Source: Urechis unicinctus (taxonomy: Eukaryota; Annelida; Polychaeta; Xenopneusta; Urechidae). From it: DNA of 64,000 nucleotides. A program made the translations under genes and the position numbers. Positions within the stretch are counted from its first letter, which is position 1. Each line of letters opens with the position of its first letter. The notes beneath the pieces are model-generated. The model searched no databases. It saw only the letters and a program-made list of their open reading frames with translations, and was not told the origin of the DNA. This document shows positions 10,743-24,800 of this stretch, one piece after another. Location: NCBI GenBank assembly GCA_034190875.2, contig CM067344.1:74606178-74670177 (forward strand), read 5' to 3'.

Positions 10743-12341
10743 TCAGTAACCATGATTGATAGAGATTTCATTGACAAATCTGTCATTCATGGCTCGCAAA
10801 TTACAGCTTTGATTATAAACAAAGGCAGGCAAGACTATAGATGCTTCCATGATGACCTGGGCACGCTCTAATTTTATATCATCAAATTCTGGAAAGTTCA
10901 GGTATGTTTGTAGGGGTTTAGGAATGGGTAAGGCTACGAGTTTCTCCTCAGCAAAATGACCAAGAGCACCTCTGATTGCCAGTCGACAATGGTGTGCAAG
11001 GGAGGTTGGAATACCTTTCACTTCAAGTATTGGTTCAAGCACATCTTTCTTGTGATAAAACACCATGACATCTTCTTTCAATAAAGGTTTCAATTCAGAA
11101 CAGTTGATTTTGTACCCTGCAATGAAGAGTATACGTACCATGGACATGTAGCCACTGCTCAATGCGAATGACAAGGGGCAGTTCCGGCCATCTGTTGCAT
11201 TAGTGAAATAACCTGCTGATGGTAAGCGTTGGTTCACATTCACATTAGCACGGATAAGTTTGATGAGCGTCTTTTGTCTTTTTTCAGCCTGACATGGTAT
11301 GACATCAATGAGACATTTATGAATGGCAGCTTCCCCCATTCTGCCCATTAAATCTGGGTCTGCATGGTGCTTCAGCAACATATCTACTGAACTCAAGTGC
11401 CCTAAAAATACGGCCAACATTAGAGGTGTCATGCCAAAGAATCCAAATTCATCTGGGTCTTCTCCAGCGTCCAGCAACACCTCAAGACACTCGGTAAAAC
11501 CTTTCAAAGAAGCCAGACCTACAGCTGTGCCATTAAGGCCATCAATACTGCTGACGTCACAACCAGCCCCAATTAGCATCTTCAATGCATCTGGGTTGTT
11601 ACATTTGATGCTGAGAACAAATGGTGTGTTGTTGTATTTGTCGACCACTTCCAGATCAGCTCCAGATGTGATGAGAGACTGAAGTATACTGGGCTCCCTA
11701 CCATCCACAGCATAATGTAAGGCTGTCCTCCCATGGCAGTCAGTCCTATCAATAGCTGCGTGGTGAGACACTAATGTTTCCAATATGTCACTGTGTTTAA
11801 ACTGAGTGGCAAGGATGAGAGCTGTGCAGCCTTGGCCATCTTGAACGTTGATTGAAGCTTTTTCGGTAAGAAGAATTTGAAGAGCTTCACCGATACCGCC
11901 CGCTGAAGCATAGTGTAAAGCCGTCTCACCCCTGCAATTGCAGAGATTTATGTTTGCTCCAGCTTGCAGAAGGACACATAGAACCTTCGAATGGCCTTTC
12001 CTGGTGGCTAAAATGAGTGGACTGTGACCATCATCATTAAAGGTATTAACATCCGAACCATTCATCAGCAGTTTCTTCACACACCCAACATTGCCGCTGG
12101 ATGCTGCCAGGTGGATGGGGAGCTGACCCCTCTTGTCAACAGCTTTAACATTGCAGCTGATTTTGAGGGCCTTCTCTATAAGTTGTTCATCGTTTTGTTG
12201 AATGGCCAGATGCAGATTAGTAAAACCTTCCAGGTCATCATCATGTGAATCTACCTTGGGAAGATACTCCTCACTGGACACTGGTGCAGGTATAAATGGC
12301 CTTATTTCCTCATTTGCTGCTTTGTAATTTTTTCTATACAT
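10743..12341 (-). CDS. Ankyrin repeat and SOCS box (ASB-like) protein, 532 aa, paralogue
   Basis: It is collinear with the gene at 2028-3632: about nine clear ankyrin repeats (GQLPIHLAASSGNVGC, GRTALHYAVDGREPSIL), a degenerate region, then a SOCS box at about residues 445-486 (LAHHCRLAIRGALGHF, LPIPKPLQTYL). The start is secure: upstream in frame is a TAG, seven codons after a splice acceptor (CTGTTCCAG), so there is again a 5' UTR intron about 20 bases before the ATG. Some blocks are almost identical between the paralogues while the N-terminal 30 residues have diverged. By family it should be a Cullin-5 substrate receptor; its target is unknown. The shared architecture and orientation point to tandem duplication of a whole gene. 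Confidence 0.9.
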   Translation of the reverse strand: MYRKNYKAANEEIRPFIPAPVSSEEYLPKVDSHDDDLEGFTNLHLAIQQNDEQLIEKALKISCNVKAVDKRGQLPIHLAASSGNVGCVKKLLMNGSDVNTFNDDGHSPLILATRKGHSKVLCVLLQAGANINLCNCRGETALHYASAGGIGEALQILLTEKASINVQDGQGCTALILATQFKHSDILETLVSHHAAIDRTDCHGRTALHYAVDGREPSILQSLITSGADLEVVDKYNNTPFVLSIKCNNPDALKMLIGAGCDVSSIDGLNGTAVGLASLKGFTECLEVLLDAGEDPDEFGFFGMTPLMLAVFLGHLSSVDMLLKHHADPDLMGRMGEAAIHKCLIDVIPCQAEKRQKTLIKLIRANVNVNQRLPSAGYFTNATDGRNCPLSFALSSGYMSMVRILFIAGYKINCSELKPLLKEDVMVFYHKKDVLEPILEVKGIPTSLAHHCRLAIRGALGHFAEEKLVALPIPKPLQTYLNFPEFDDIKLERAQVIMEASIVLPAFVYNQSCNLRAMNDRFVNEISINHGY

Positions 12342-14946
12342 CTTGATGTGCTACTTTTTAACCTGGAACAGACAAACAAAGATACAAAGGATGCATGGAG
12401 TTTGACCTTGCTAGGTTGAAAGCAGAAAACAATTATAAATAAACATATTTATCTCAAACAAGCCAATGATCATTTGCAGTAATTTTGTTAAAATTGAGAA
12501 GAAATCTACCAACACTACAATTCCCCTATAGCAGACATTGGTACGTGCCCCATACAGTAACACACTTCTCTGATATTCATGAGAACAAAGCCCATGTAGC
12601 AATGCTGATAGTGAATACTTCAATTCAATAATTCTCTGCAGCTTTAATGATACAGAAAACATGCATGTGGTAACAATTCAGAGCTGATTTTCAGTCCTGT
12701 CATAGAATACATCAGTGTATTAACTGGCTTGTGTGATAAATAGATTCAGGCTCAATGGGAGATTCCCAACTCCAATGCAATAATAACACACCTGAGTTAG
12801 GTGCTGTTTTATGAGCCAACACAATTATAAACAATAATTAGGCTTAAAACCCAGTGCACTCACTAAAGAAAAGTATTGGGCATTCTGTTTTCACATGAAA
12901 TATTGAACTGAGTCAGAATGAAAATATACAGCAAGGTGAGTTGTCATTATTGCTTGCATGCATTTGACTGTCACATTTTACAATTGCAATTACCAGCAAG
13001 AGGCCACCAGGCCTCAAAGCTCTGCTAAACGTCATGACATGACTTGATCATAACTTTTTAGGTTTACTGTATACAGTATTCAGTTGCACACTTTAAAGGG
13101 TCACTGAGCCATAAATTAGGCCACTTGTACTTTGGTAGCATGCTTTATAAGAAAACGTGCCATCAAAACTTATTTCCGTTGGGTTTACATTGAACTAGAG
13201 ATTTTCAAAAGTTTTTAAATAATAAAAGGTCATGCAGGGATGATTTTAGTTTGTAAGGAGCCATCAACATAAGAGGGGTCCATTTGCAATTTCTAGGCTG
13301 TTAGCTTTCGTGTGATCAAAAATGTATCAGCTTCTCATAATCCCTATTTGGGGATATGGTCACATAAATCATTAATAACCTCATTAACTTCAGGTAAAAT
13401 CAGACTTTCTAATGTCAAAAGGTGAGAGCAATTATATTAATAATATTCTACAAACCATATTGACAAATTCACAGATTGAAAGATTCCAAATTTGAAGTTA
13501 TGACCTTGAAAATAAGGTCAAGGTCATTGATAATCTCTCCAATGTATGGTCCCATGACACCACAGCAAAGGTACATGATAAGCTCCGCTGAACAGCAAAG
13601 CTAATTATAACCATAGGCTTATTGACTAAATATGCCGCTCAAATGCATTGGTCATTACTTATGCGAGGGTGTCACTTAAGGGGAAATGTCAAGGTCACTA
13701 ATATCCTCTCTAATCTAAGGTCCTACCAGACTTTTTGAACTGAAAGAAATTATAATAGATCTCCTGATTGTGTAGAAACAGCAGTTTAAATTCCCAAGTG
13801 GAACAAGAATTTTTTTATCAGTTTTTCATTCATAATCCATAAGTCAAAGGTCCTGCAGGGCTGATAACATGATTATAGACTGCTAGCTTACAAAATGTAC
13901 CATAAAAAGTATATGAACAAATATTCAAAAAGCAAACAGACAGGAGGACAGAGGGATGGACATACCTGTCACATCATGGGTCTAATGATTGAACCATAAG
14001 TGGTATGCTAAAAAAACATTGCAATTATAACATCTTGCAAGCTTTTGTGTCCCTTTAAAGTATCAGATTCACACATTATTTATTTGAGGGTATGGCCATG
14101 GGAAGAGGTCAAGGTTACTGATACCCTCTCTAAAATGAAGTTGTATCAGACCTAAAATTTCTGTCTTGATTTTTCATTAGGTTTAAATGGTATGTTTGAT
14201 GTTTATCAGTTTTTAAATACAATCAATAAAAAACATAATTGAATAATCAGGTGCTGGTTACAGTTTAATTTGTTGCTGTTGGTGAAAGTGTTAAGCAACA
14301 TTTATTGAGCCTTAATTGTACAGGCCTCTGGCATGTTGCTAGTGTAAATCAATAATGATCAACAAGGACACTGTCTGGGCAAAGAAACTTCTATAAGGGC
14401 CCGTATTAGGCACATGAGTGATGCAACCCTCACTGTGCATGCATGAGAGCTGACGAGCAGCACAGATCGGATGCTTTATATGACAACTTGTGAGTGGCAC
14501 TGGTCAGGAGAGAGAACACAAATAGGAATAGATGTTAATAATTTGTTTGGGCATATTTATGGTGGGCCCCTTGGGTGGTGGTACCTGGGCATATTGCATC
14601 ATGTTCTGTACTATCAGCCTTCGCGTAGATACGACTAATACTTAATTATTATTTTTAACGGTATGGTGCTGGACTACCGCTCTTTCTTTCATTGGCCCTG
14701 AAGACACGTCTAACAAACACCACCCATCAATCGCTGTCCCTAACAGGATGGGTACTTGCATACAGTAACTCCAAAATGTTGCAGACATGCAATTGAAACT
14801 TAGCCTCACACAGCGTCTACTTGCACTCATTCATATCCTTGCGGAACTATGGTCTCATCTGATCTTCAAAGACCATGAAGGACAAGACAACTTTCCTGGT
14901 AATCACCTAGCACAGCACAACATCCATAACAGGTCTGTTCAGTGCA
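12342..14946. repeat. Gene-free region with several diverged copies of an AAGGTCA-containing repeat
   Basis: No coding exon is supported. Related phrases recur near 13500 (GGTCAAGGTCATTGATAATC, then TCTCCAATGTATGGTCC), 13690 (GTCAAGGTCACTAATATCC) and 14105 (GAGGTCAAGGTTACTGATAC), each followed by a TCTCTAAT-like string and a GGTCC-like string. The block at 9230-9330 is a further member. The copies are old and AT-rich, about 200-450 bp apart, and probably come from a decayed transposable element. The small minus-strand frames at 14642-15048 look like noise. Confidence 0.55.
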
Positions 14947-14958
14947 AGATCTAGAACC

Positions 14959-14996
14959 AGCTCCGGTCGAACGGTAATATAAATATTGTAGGGCTA
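14959..14996 (+). mobile_element. 38-bp minimal copy of the TAGC-end element
   Basis: It consists of the left terminus (AGCTCCGGTCGAACGGTAAT) joined to the right terminus (TTGTAGGGCTA). It is flanked by imperfect direct repeats GATCTAGAACC (14948-14958) and GATCTAGACC (14997-15006). All of the 827-bp interior is missing. Confidence 0.75.
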
Positions 14997-15030
14997 GATC
15001 TAGACCAGTCCCATCACTACACCCTAGGCA

Positions 15031-15229
15031 AGTAGCCCAAAAGACCAACGTCAGGTTCTATTGATCACCTTGTCGGTGAGGGAGTGCATGCATCACTCCC
15101 GTACTTAGAGTCCGAAAGAGCTATAGGCAAGGCACTCGCCCCGGTGTTTTGATGATCTGATGCCACCTTAGGTAGTACATATACTGATGATATAACCCGG
15201 CGCTGTCAGAGGCGGAGTTTCTTTGCCTA
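15031..15229 (+). mobile_element. TAGGCAA-end miniature element, copy 1
   Basis: The core at 15124-15229 starts TAGGCAAGGCACTCGCC and ends GGCGGAGTTTCTTTGCCTA, giving 7-bp inverted ends TAGGCAA/TTGCCTA. A block from about 15031 (TAGCCCAAAAGACCAACG) and the phrase TATTGATCACCTTG are shared with the copy near 61532, so the original element may be longer than the core. No coding capacity. No clean target duplication is visible here. Confidence 0.65.
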
Positions 15230-16455
<1,226 letters not shown>

Positions 16456-16944
16456 AGATAGCAGGAGAACACCCGGGGGCAACACTAGACTTCAAACACG
16501 GAGCACAGAAGACTAGTGCTTTCCAATCCGGAATATTTTAAAGATATAATGATATGAGGCAAATAATTGCCTGACTGAACGATTCAAGTAGTTCCACCAC
16601 AGGTGAGCAGAGTACAAAGGAGCACAATAAGAACTATGGGCAACCCATACGGATCGAGTTCGGAGTCTGAATAATCATCACGCTTCGGAATACGCTGCTG
16701 CAGTCATAATGTAAAAAGATGTTTACGCAAATCCCATGACGACGTTGCAAAATGGCGGTCAATAGCTCTACGCAGTGAACGGTCAGCAAAATTTGAGTGC
16801 TGTCATTCCATCCTCTGATAGTTAAGACTTCGATATCTTGAGGTATAAAAACAAATAATTATACCAAGGTCTTTCAATATATATTCGATAAGTTATCAGC
16901 TTTGATATGGCGGACTAGATCGCCTTAATTTGTTTAACTTGCTC

Positions 16945-17012
16945 TAGCTCCGGTCGAACGGTAATAAAACTAATATAAGATAAATATATACCTCGGACGT
17001 CTTGCAGGGCTA
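16945..17012 (+). mobile_element. 68-bp internally deleted copy of the TAGC-end element
   Basis: It begins TAGCTCCGGTCGAACGGTAA and ends GGACGTCTTGCAGGGCTA with about 30 bp of AT-rich sequence between. Flanking direct repeats are not convincing: ACTTGCTC on the left resembles ACTTTGCTC on the right, but the latter is offset by several bases. Confidence 0.65.
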
Positions 17013-18839
17013 CATCTTACTTTGCTCGGGGCTTAAAAAATTTGTCGGTGTTTAAAACATATCCATTGATCATATTTGTCTTTCGTCTTGTATTATGTCC
17101 CTCGTGTACGTACATCAGAAAACGACTAATGACCTACGGCTATGGCTATGTCGCGTTCCACTGAATCAGTTTTAATTTTATGACACATTGCCAGCTCTCT
17201 TTAACATTTCTCACGTCGCATTAACTGATTACGATTATTATTGTCATTACATTAAAGTTAGTAAGGAGTCCTTGGAGCCCATTATGCCAAGCCAATGCAT
17301 ACTGTACAACAAAACAGTTTTAAAAAGTTACATATCTAGATAACAACAGGAGTTGCCAGTCAACTCGACCCCTAGCAACGGTTCGTAGCAATTATGTTTA
17401 TCCTGCATAGTTTGGTGACTCCAAGGGTATAGTACCAAACTAAAGTACCTGCCCAAGAACAGATGGTTCTCGCCCCCCTGCCAACCAGACCCCTGTCGCA
17501 ACCAACGTACTAGTACCTGAGCCTGAGGCACTCAACAAAAATCAGCTTTTCCAAATGAAGGCGACAATGGATGTTAATTATTTTGGATAGATACCAGGAT
17601 CAATTAATACTAAATCAACAAATTGAATATTGTATGCAAGTATTTACAAAATTTCATTGAAATGATGTTGTGAAGTATAGTCGGACTCAGTCAAAGAAAC
17701 TTTGCATCTGATAGTAACACAATTGTAGTGGCTCCTTCTGGGGTTTGAGGATGGACAGTCTGATCTGACCGCAAAGATGGAAAACCAATCACCTCAGTAG
17801 GTGTCTAAAAGACTGTGTTCAAAGATAAGTGTAATCTGGCTTTACCAAATTACATTGAATTGATGTTATGAAGCATAGTTGGACTTTCCCCTTCAATATA
17901 GTCACTGCTGTTTACAGGTTTTTTTATCTCTTTTGACCATACTATACTGCGATACCATTGTCTTATTCCGGCTTCTACCATGTGTTATAAAATGCTCGGG
18001 AGGAAGTGACATCTGGTCGACACGGTAACACAATTGTAGTGCCTCTGTCTTGGGTGTGAGGTTGGACAGTTTGATCTGACTACAGAGCTGGAAAGTCTTA
18101 ATAGGTGTCAGAAAGATTGCATTTGAAGATAAGTGAAATCTGGTTGTCAAGGTAATGCCATATTGATGACTCCTTCCTGGGTGAGATAACAGAACTAACC
18201 CCATTGCAGGGCAAGTAAGCCCCATCACAGGCAATAGGTAATTTGGTGAGATAACAGTTTGTATGCCCTTGGGTATGACGAGCCATGGTTCTTCACCTAC
18301 ACAGGTCCCACTGACCCCCTTCTATATGCATACAGCAAACACGAGAGCGGACATAGTAGGCCACATTGAATGAAAGAGGACTGCAATTATTTAGTTGTAA
18401 TCAGAATGTGTATAAAAGTTATAATAATATTTTTCTTTTCACTAACACTTATAAATCGACCAAATAATACATAATTGGGCAATAACAATATCACAAATCA
18501 GAGGTCCATTGAGGCCTTTATTTCCCCACACTGTGTGATCTTTCTGACAGTATAACCAGTCATCTGCTACCCTTCACAACAATGCCAAATATTATCCCCA
18601 TTTTGATAATGTGAAAGCACAACATTGATCAAATGTACTTCCTTTGAAGGTGACGGCACATCTGCTGCATACTGCCACAGATAATGGACAAACCAGGTTA
18701 ATATATCTTTTGAGTTTTAGATGTCTGGTTAAGCCTATGGGTGTGATTCTCTGATCCAAATGCAGAAATGCTTTCAGCCAATTCCTTCTGATTGCAATAA
18801 TTGAAGAGTAGTTTTAATTTGTGTAACTGTTGTTGTCAG
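17013..18839. other. Intergenic or 5' intron sequence with a duplicated segment
   Basis: Segments at about 17650-17890 and 17995-18165 are related, sharing GTAACACAATTGTAGTG, a GACAGT-TTGATCTGAC phrase and an AAAGATAAGTG-AATCTGG phrase. This indicates an old duplication. The missing 5' exons of the membrane-protein gene that begins to be readable at 18840 may lie here or further left, but no exon was identified. Confidence 0.45.
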
Positions 18840-21800
18840 CAAGGTCAGCTGGTGGCAAGAACAAGAGGAAGTCCATGATTCCAAGTTCAGGTTGTTGTCT
18901 GTTATGCAAATACATACATTGATTACAGCTTGGTTTCCGTCAACAAATCGGCTAGAATTTTTTTTTCATACTATCATTTTTTCAGTAGCTGGTGAGACTT
19001 CACTTCATGAATCAAATGCCCCTGGAGAAGTGCCTGAGGATGCTAGTCAGGCTCCAGCAACAAGAAGGGCCACGTTCGTGGATACACGACTTGGTGCAAG
19101 TCTGCTTGACAAACCAGAGGAGCACAATGGAAGTACTGGAGGAACCCCTCCACCATCTGGTGAGCTGTCTTTTTAATGTCATTTCAACTTCTTAAACAAT
19201 TGCAATAATACCTTGAATAACCTTATTCCTATGATAGTGCCTTGCATGGTTGGTATGTTTGTTTAACAGCACGTGCCATGCAGATAGCTGAACAAATGGC
19301 TCATCAGGAGGAGATTAGTTGGCCATCTACTGTATCTACGACAGAAACAAGACAGGATGATGACAGCAAAGTCAAGGTCACTGAGGTACATTCTTGAAGT
19401 CTTGTAGTGCATATTTGTTGGCATGAAAATATTTGATCACTTGCATACACTCTATGTGTAATGCTGCACATGCAGACAAGATATGAGTATGAACACAGAG
19501 AATTCCAGACAGTGGACCCTAAGGAATATGGGATTGACTTCGATGAAGAAGAGTTCAAATATGGTAGGATGTACAACTAGTTTTTCAATGCTTCTAACCA
19601 AGGAGTTACATATGCCATGTAACTCTTTGTTTTAAGGTAGCCTGTTTATCAACAGTGCCCTGTTATCACCAGTCCAAGTACACCACTTAATTGTATCCAT
19701 TACCTTTACAGACCAGCCTCTTGAATTAACATAATGTGCGTCTTTTTGGTGCAGTTTACCTAACCCTGATTTTCGCCTAGATTCTTTAGTATGAAATCTT
19801 ATATGGGATATTTTGTGCTGCTAAGTGGCTGCATTCAATCTGAATTTTATATAACAACTAACAAGGGAAACCACTTGTAAGGCAATGGATTCCCAGTTGC
19901 CAGACAGTCTGCGACCATGTGTCCTGGATTTGCTCTGGACATGGGCATTAAGCTGACCTGTGCTCTGGACATGGGCATTATGCTGACCTGGGCACTAAGC
20001 TGACCTGTGATCTGGAGATAGGCATTAAGCTGACATGGGCATTAAGCTGACCTGTCGTCTGGACAAGGGCACTAAGCTGGACATGGGCATTAAGCTGACC
20101 TGTGCATGCCAAAACTAAGGATTAAAACGATAGCTTAATGAGTCCTGACACAATCCAATGAACTAGTCGGTCATTTGAACACAGTTTCATGATGTAATAG
20201 TATTGAAATAGGTACTTCCCTGTATGATTATTTAACCTTTCCGGTGTAGCAGGAAACTGAGACGGACAACATGGTTCTTGTAGCACAGTTCTTGGTAAAC
20301 AGGGAAATTGCTGTAGAAAAGGGCATGGTTTCAAGTAAACCACCAATCTGATGTGCATCACTCAAAGCTATATTAATTGGTTCTCATGATTTTTAACCAT
20401 GTGATTTACTTTTGAAATGTTTATAAGAGTCATTGCAATAACTATTGATATAATTTGTATGGTGTTCAGAACCCCCACAGCGCGATGACAATCTGCCAGA
20501 TCTCTACCGGCTCATGGCCTCTCTCGAGGATGGTGCTACCGATCTGGACTCTACTCACGATCCACCGTCACTGTTCACCAGGCCAGAGCATGTGTCTCGC
20601 TACAAGAACATCACCTCACTCAAGATGGAGATGCAAGAGGCAGATATTGGGGATTACATTGGCGAGTTTGAGCATGGTGTCCAGGATGAAGTACTCATGA
20701 TCGGTAACATAGATCTGGAGGAAGTGCAGGTGAATGAATCAATTCGCCACTGTAATTTAGTGCCATTCTTTTGCCATCTACTTTGATTGTGTCTTATACT
20801 GATTGTGTATTGGTCTTGAAAGGATGAAGAAAAGCGACTGAGAGATGAACACATTGCCTACCAGGAGCAAGAGGCAGCCATTACACGTCAGCGTGAGCAG
20901 AAGATACTTGTGCGTGAGGAAGAAACTAAGAGAAGAGTTGCACGTGAGCTCAAGGAAAAGAGGGCCCTGCTGGCAAGACAAGAAGATATTCTGCAGCAGA
21001 GAGAAAAACTCATGTTGGCACGCCTCCAGAAAGCTTTCCGTCGCTCAGAGAATCACTTGGTCACTACCTTAGAAGAGCGTAAAGCTACTGTAAAGGTGGG
21101 ATATGAGGTGTCATATCTGAGTGAACGATTATTGTATGTCAAATGAACAAGCTTCACAGCTGTAATTCTGTTTTGACAGACGTTCTATGGGGACCTGATG
21201 CTTGCTGACGGTCATTATGGAGGCAGCAAAGGGCGGCGCTGGAAGGTGGACTGGGATAAAACTCCACAGCCTATCCAGGTCAAGCTGAAATGCATGCGAG
21301 GTGTCAAGGACAAACTGCCTGGTATATCTCTTCTGTTCCTCTGTCAGATTGAACCAATGGCAGCTAATACATATACACCAGTGTGTTGAAATAAGGCTTG
21401 TGATATTTGTGTGTGTGCCAGCTGGGAGGTACGTGCTGATGGTGTCTCTGTATAACCGTTTGGGAGGTCATGTGATGCGGTGGTCTAACCTGAAGGGACA
21501 GCACTGGGGTGGTGCGACACTGCCTATGGATCATGCTGGTCATTTCTACAATTGTGAGATGAAGGTAACAACACCTCCCTCCCTCCCGCCCTCATGTGGT
21601 CATTCAATGGCATAGCAAGTCTTTTTTTTTTTCCCCTCTCAAACTAACAGACATTGCTTATGAACAAGGAATATGGTGATTTCTGGGTATTTTTGTGCAC
21701 CTGTCTTTGGCTCTGTGTGAAAGGTTGACCAAAGTGTGTTCACTGTGCTGCCATCCAAGCCTGGTGTGAAACCAGGCATGGTCCTTGTCTTCGAACTGTT

Positions 21801-24800
21801 CCTACTGCGAGGAGCAGTGGTGCCTACTGATAGAGTTGTTGGCTGGGGTAGCTTCCCAATTGCTGATGGACAGTTTGAAATAGTGGAAGGGAAGTAAGTG
21901 TTCATTGTAACCCCAGGGGAGCAAATAGGTGATGCCAAACTGAGATTAGCCAAGCCCATTCATTGACTCATCTAAATCACTGGCAACATGTTCTCAAGAA
22001 CACATCTGATGTAGAAAATAACAGTGGTTGTCAATATCACAGGAAGTTGATTTGGGGTCCACTAACTTAATGGTGATGGTAAAAATTGAAATCAAGTGTC
22101 ACTTGGTGTGTAGGTTTAAGTGCGCTATGCTGCGTGGTGAGATGGACCCTAGAATTGACAAGCACAGCAAGATAGAAGGACTCATGGCTTCAGATGTTGA
22201 TCACTGGCTCAGCAACCTCTACTTTGAAGTTGTTAAATTGCCACGGTATCTACTTTTGATAGCAATATTTGTTCAAATTTTGTCAGTTGCAAATTATATT
22301 TTCTTATGAAAAACCACAATTTATTAGGCATATGATCCAGATTTTGTTGATAGCCTGTGAATTGTGAGGGACATTTATTGCTTAGATTGGACTGTGACTT
22401 TCTATTGACAGGTACCTGGCTGGACAGAAAGAGTATGAAGTGGAACTCCAGTTCTCATCTGGCATGGTGGCCTACCCTGACCGGGTGAACACGGGGGAGG
22501 AGTATCGTGATGGGGAGGCCCCCATACCTGGCTCCATCCCTGATGTACTCTCCAACAACACGGACAACAGCAACGTGTATGTAATGCTTCTCGTGCTCAG
22601 ATGCATGGACGAGTCAATTGAAAATTCATCTCTATTGACAAATACTACATCACATTCTTGTGGGAGTGCTATTATGCATTTATATTTATACGTGCTAAGT
22701 AGTATGTGCTTTTCTCATTTTGCAGGTCAGATTTGAGTTTTGAAGACAATTCTGGTCTCGAGAAGAAACCTAGGTCCTATGATTTTGATGATGAGAAGAA
22801 ACGTCTTGATTCTCCTTTGGTGGGTGTTGTTGAGGTGGGCGGGGGAGGGTGGGGTGGGTATTTAGAGTGGAGCAGCAATGAAAACTTGGGATCATTTCAG
22901 AGACTTTATACACCCAAGAAAAATCATACGGCCCCAGTAATTTAATTGATTATTATATAATGGTTCCATTGGTTCTGAGAGTAGTCTTAGCTGAAACTAT
23001 GTATATCATTCTATACTAATACAAGTGCTTCCGTTCCGTTTGAATACAGGGCAAAGCACCACCGAGTAGACCACTAACTCATTATGGTTCACGCACTGTT
23101 CATGCTGAGAAAAAGGTAAAAATTCATGAGGAAAGTGACAACGAATCAGACTATGCTGATGATGATGTATACCTGATGAAGAGAGAAGAGGATTTCTTCC
23201 CTGTCAAGGGCAAGCCTGGGCTCTTCTACAAGGTGATGCTACCTCTTGTTTCTTTCTTAATAAAGAAAACACTACATCATCTAGTTGGCATTGTCTGCCC
23301 AAATAAGATATTTGAACACACCAATTGACCATAGTGATTTAAGAATTTATCAATCTACATTTATACATATACATGTTGATATATACTTTCAGAAACATGA
23401 GCACAATCCAGTGGACTCCTACCACAAGAAGCTTTTCTCTATGCTGCCCAAGACCCCGATCATCAACCAACAGCGCAAGAAACGCAAGAAGCTGACCCAC
23501 CTGGAGCAACTCGATGAGCATAGCGTCAGCGTCAGGTACCATTTGGGTCACAACTATAGGACAAGATGGCAGGCTGTTAAATGATGTGTTTAAAGTAATC
23601 CAATCAGTTCATATTTCCAATTTTCTTGGTGTAACATCTGGTGGCAAATGGACCATGAATGATAGATTTTAATTGTTGACAGGAAAACCATGAATGAGAA
23701 AGGGCACCTGCCAAGTGAGGGATGGGAGAAGCTCAACTACGTACAGCGACAGCTTTTAGCTGAGCTGGGTCTGTCTGAATGGCGCTCGCGTGAGTTCTGG
23801 GGCATGCTTCTCATGTTCGTCCTCATCTTCTTTGTGCGTATCTACGTGCACTACATTTCACAGTGGCTGATGCTCCAAGCTATCGAGGTACCCATCAACA
23901 AGTGAGTGCTTATCACAAAGTCATAGCTTTCACATCATGATGGTATAGATGGTCAATTCAGACATTTCTGAATATGGATGTGTTTGCTGTCTGTTAGGTT
24001 TGAGTTTCTGCCATACACCGTGAATTTGAACTACCAGAACACTCTGCTTCACACCCGTGAAGAGATTGGTATAGTGCTCCTTGGTCCATTTGGAAATGTC
24101 ATATGCTTTGTCATCCTTGTGCTCCTGTCCTGGATCCTTCAGAAAGTATTGGGTGGATTCCCTGACATAGGATCCAAATTTGTGGTGGTGTTTGGGATCC
24201 AAGCTTTCCTTGATCCTTTCCTAATCCTGATTGTTGACTGCAGCCTTCAGGTCAGTTTACATCATTGATCTTCACCTCATATTCAGTGAACTTTTCAATG
24301 TTATTAACTGATGATTACAAACATTATATATGAACTCATCAACAGAGGTACCAGAACCTGGGCGGTGATAACCCAATTGCAGACTGTGCCAAGCTCTACT
24401 GGCATTTCTACCGCGCTGAGGGATCTGGGATGGCTGGAATCTTCATCACAATCTTCCTCTATCTCTTCACCTGCTTTGCTGCTGGCAGCATACTCTACAT
24501 GTACTTCCTCAGGTCAGGGGTCATGCTTAACTTATCAAACGTTCATGAACCTTTCATGATCATGATAATTCAAGATATACTTGGTGCAAATATTTGATGA
24601 GAATCATGTCCTCGACGATTCCTGGCTGTGCATCTGTCCTAATCAATTCCTGGCTGTGCATCTGTCCTAATCAATTCCTGGCTGTGCATCTGTCCTAATC
24701 AATTCCTGGCTGTGCATCTGTTTGAACAGATTACACAACAATGGACGGATGCTGGATATTTTCTGGCGTCTCCATGGTGAGGAAGATGTCTTCTACGTCC

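Noticed and set aside
16635..16670. Short frame MGNPYGSSSESE as an N-myristoylated first exon of the membrane protein
   Set aside because: It runs into a TAA with no GT donor before it.
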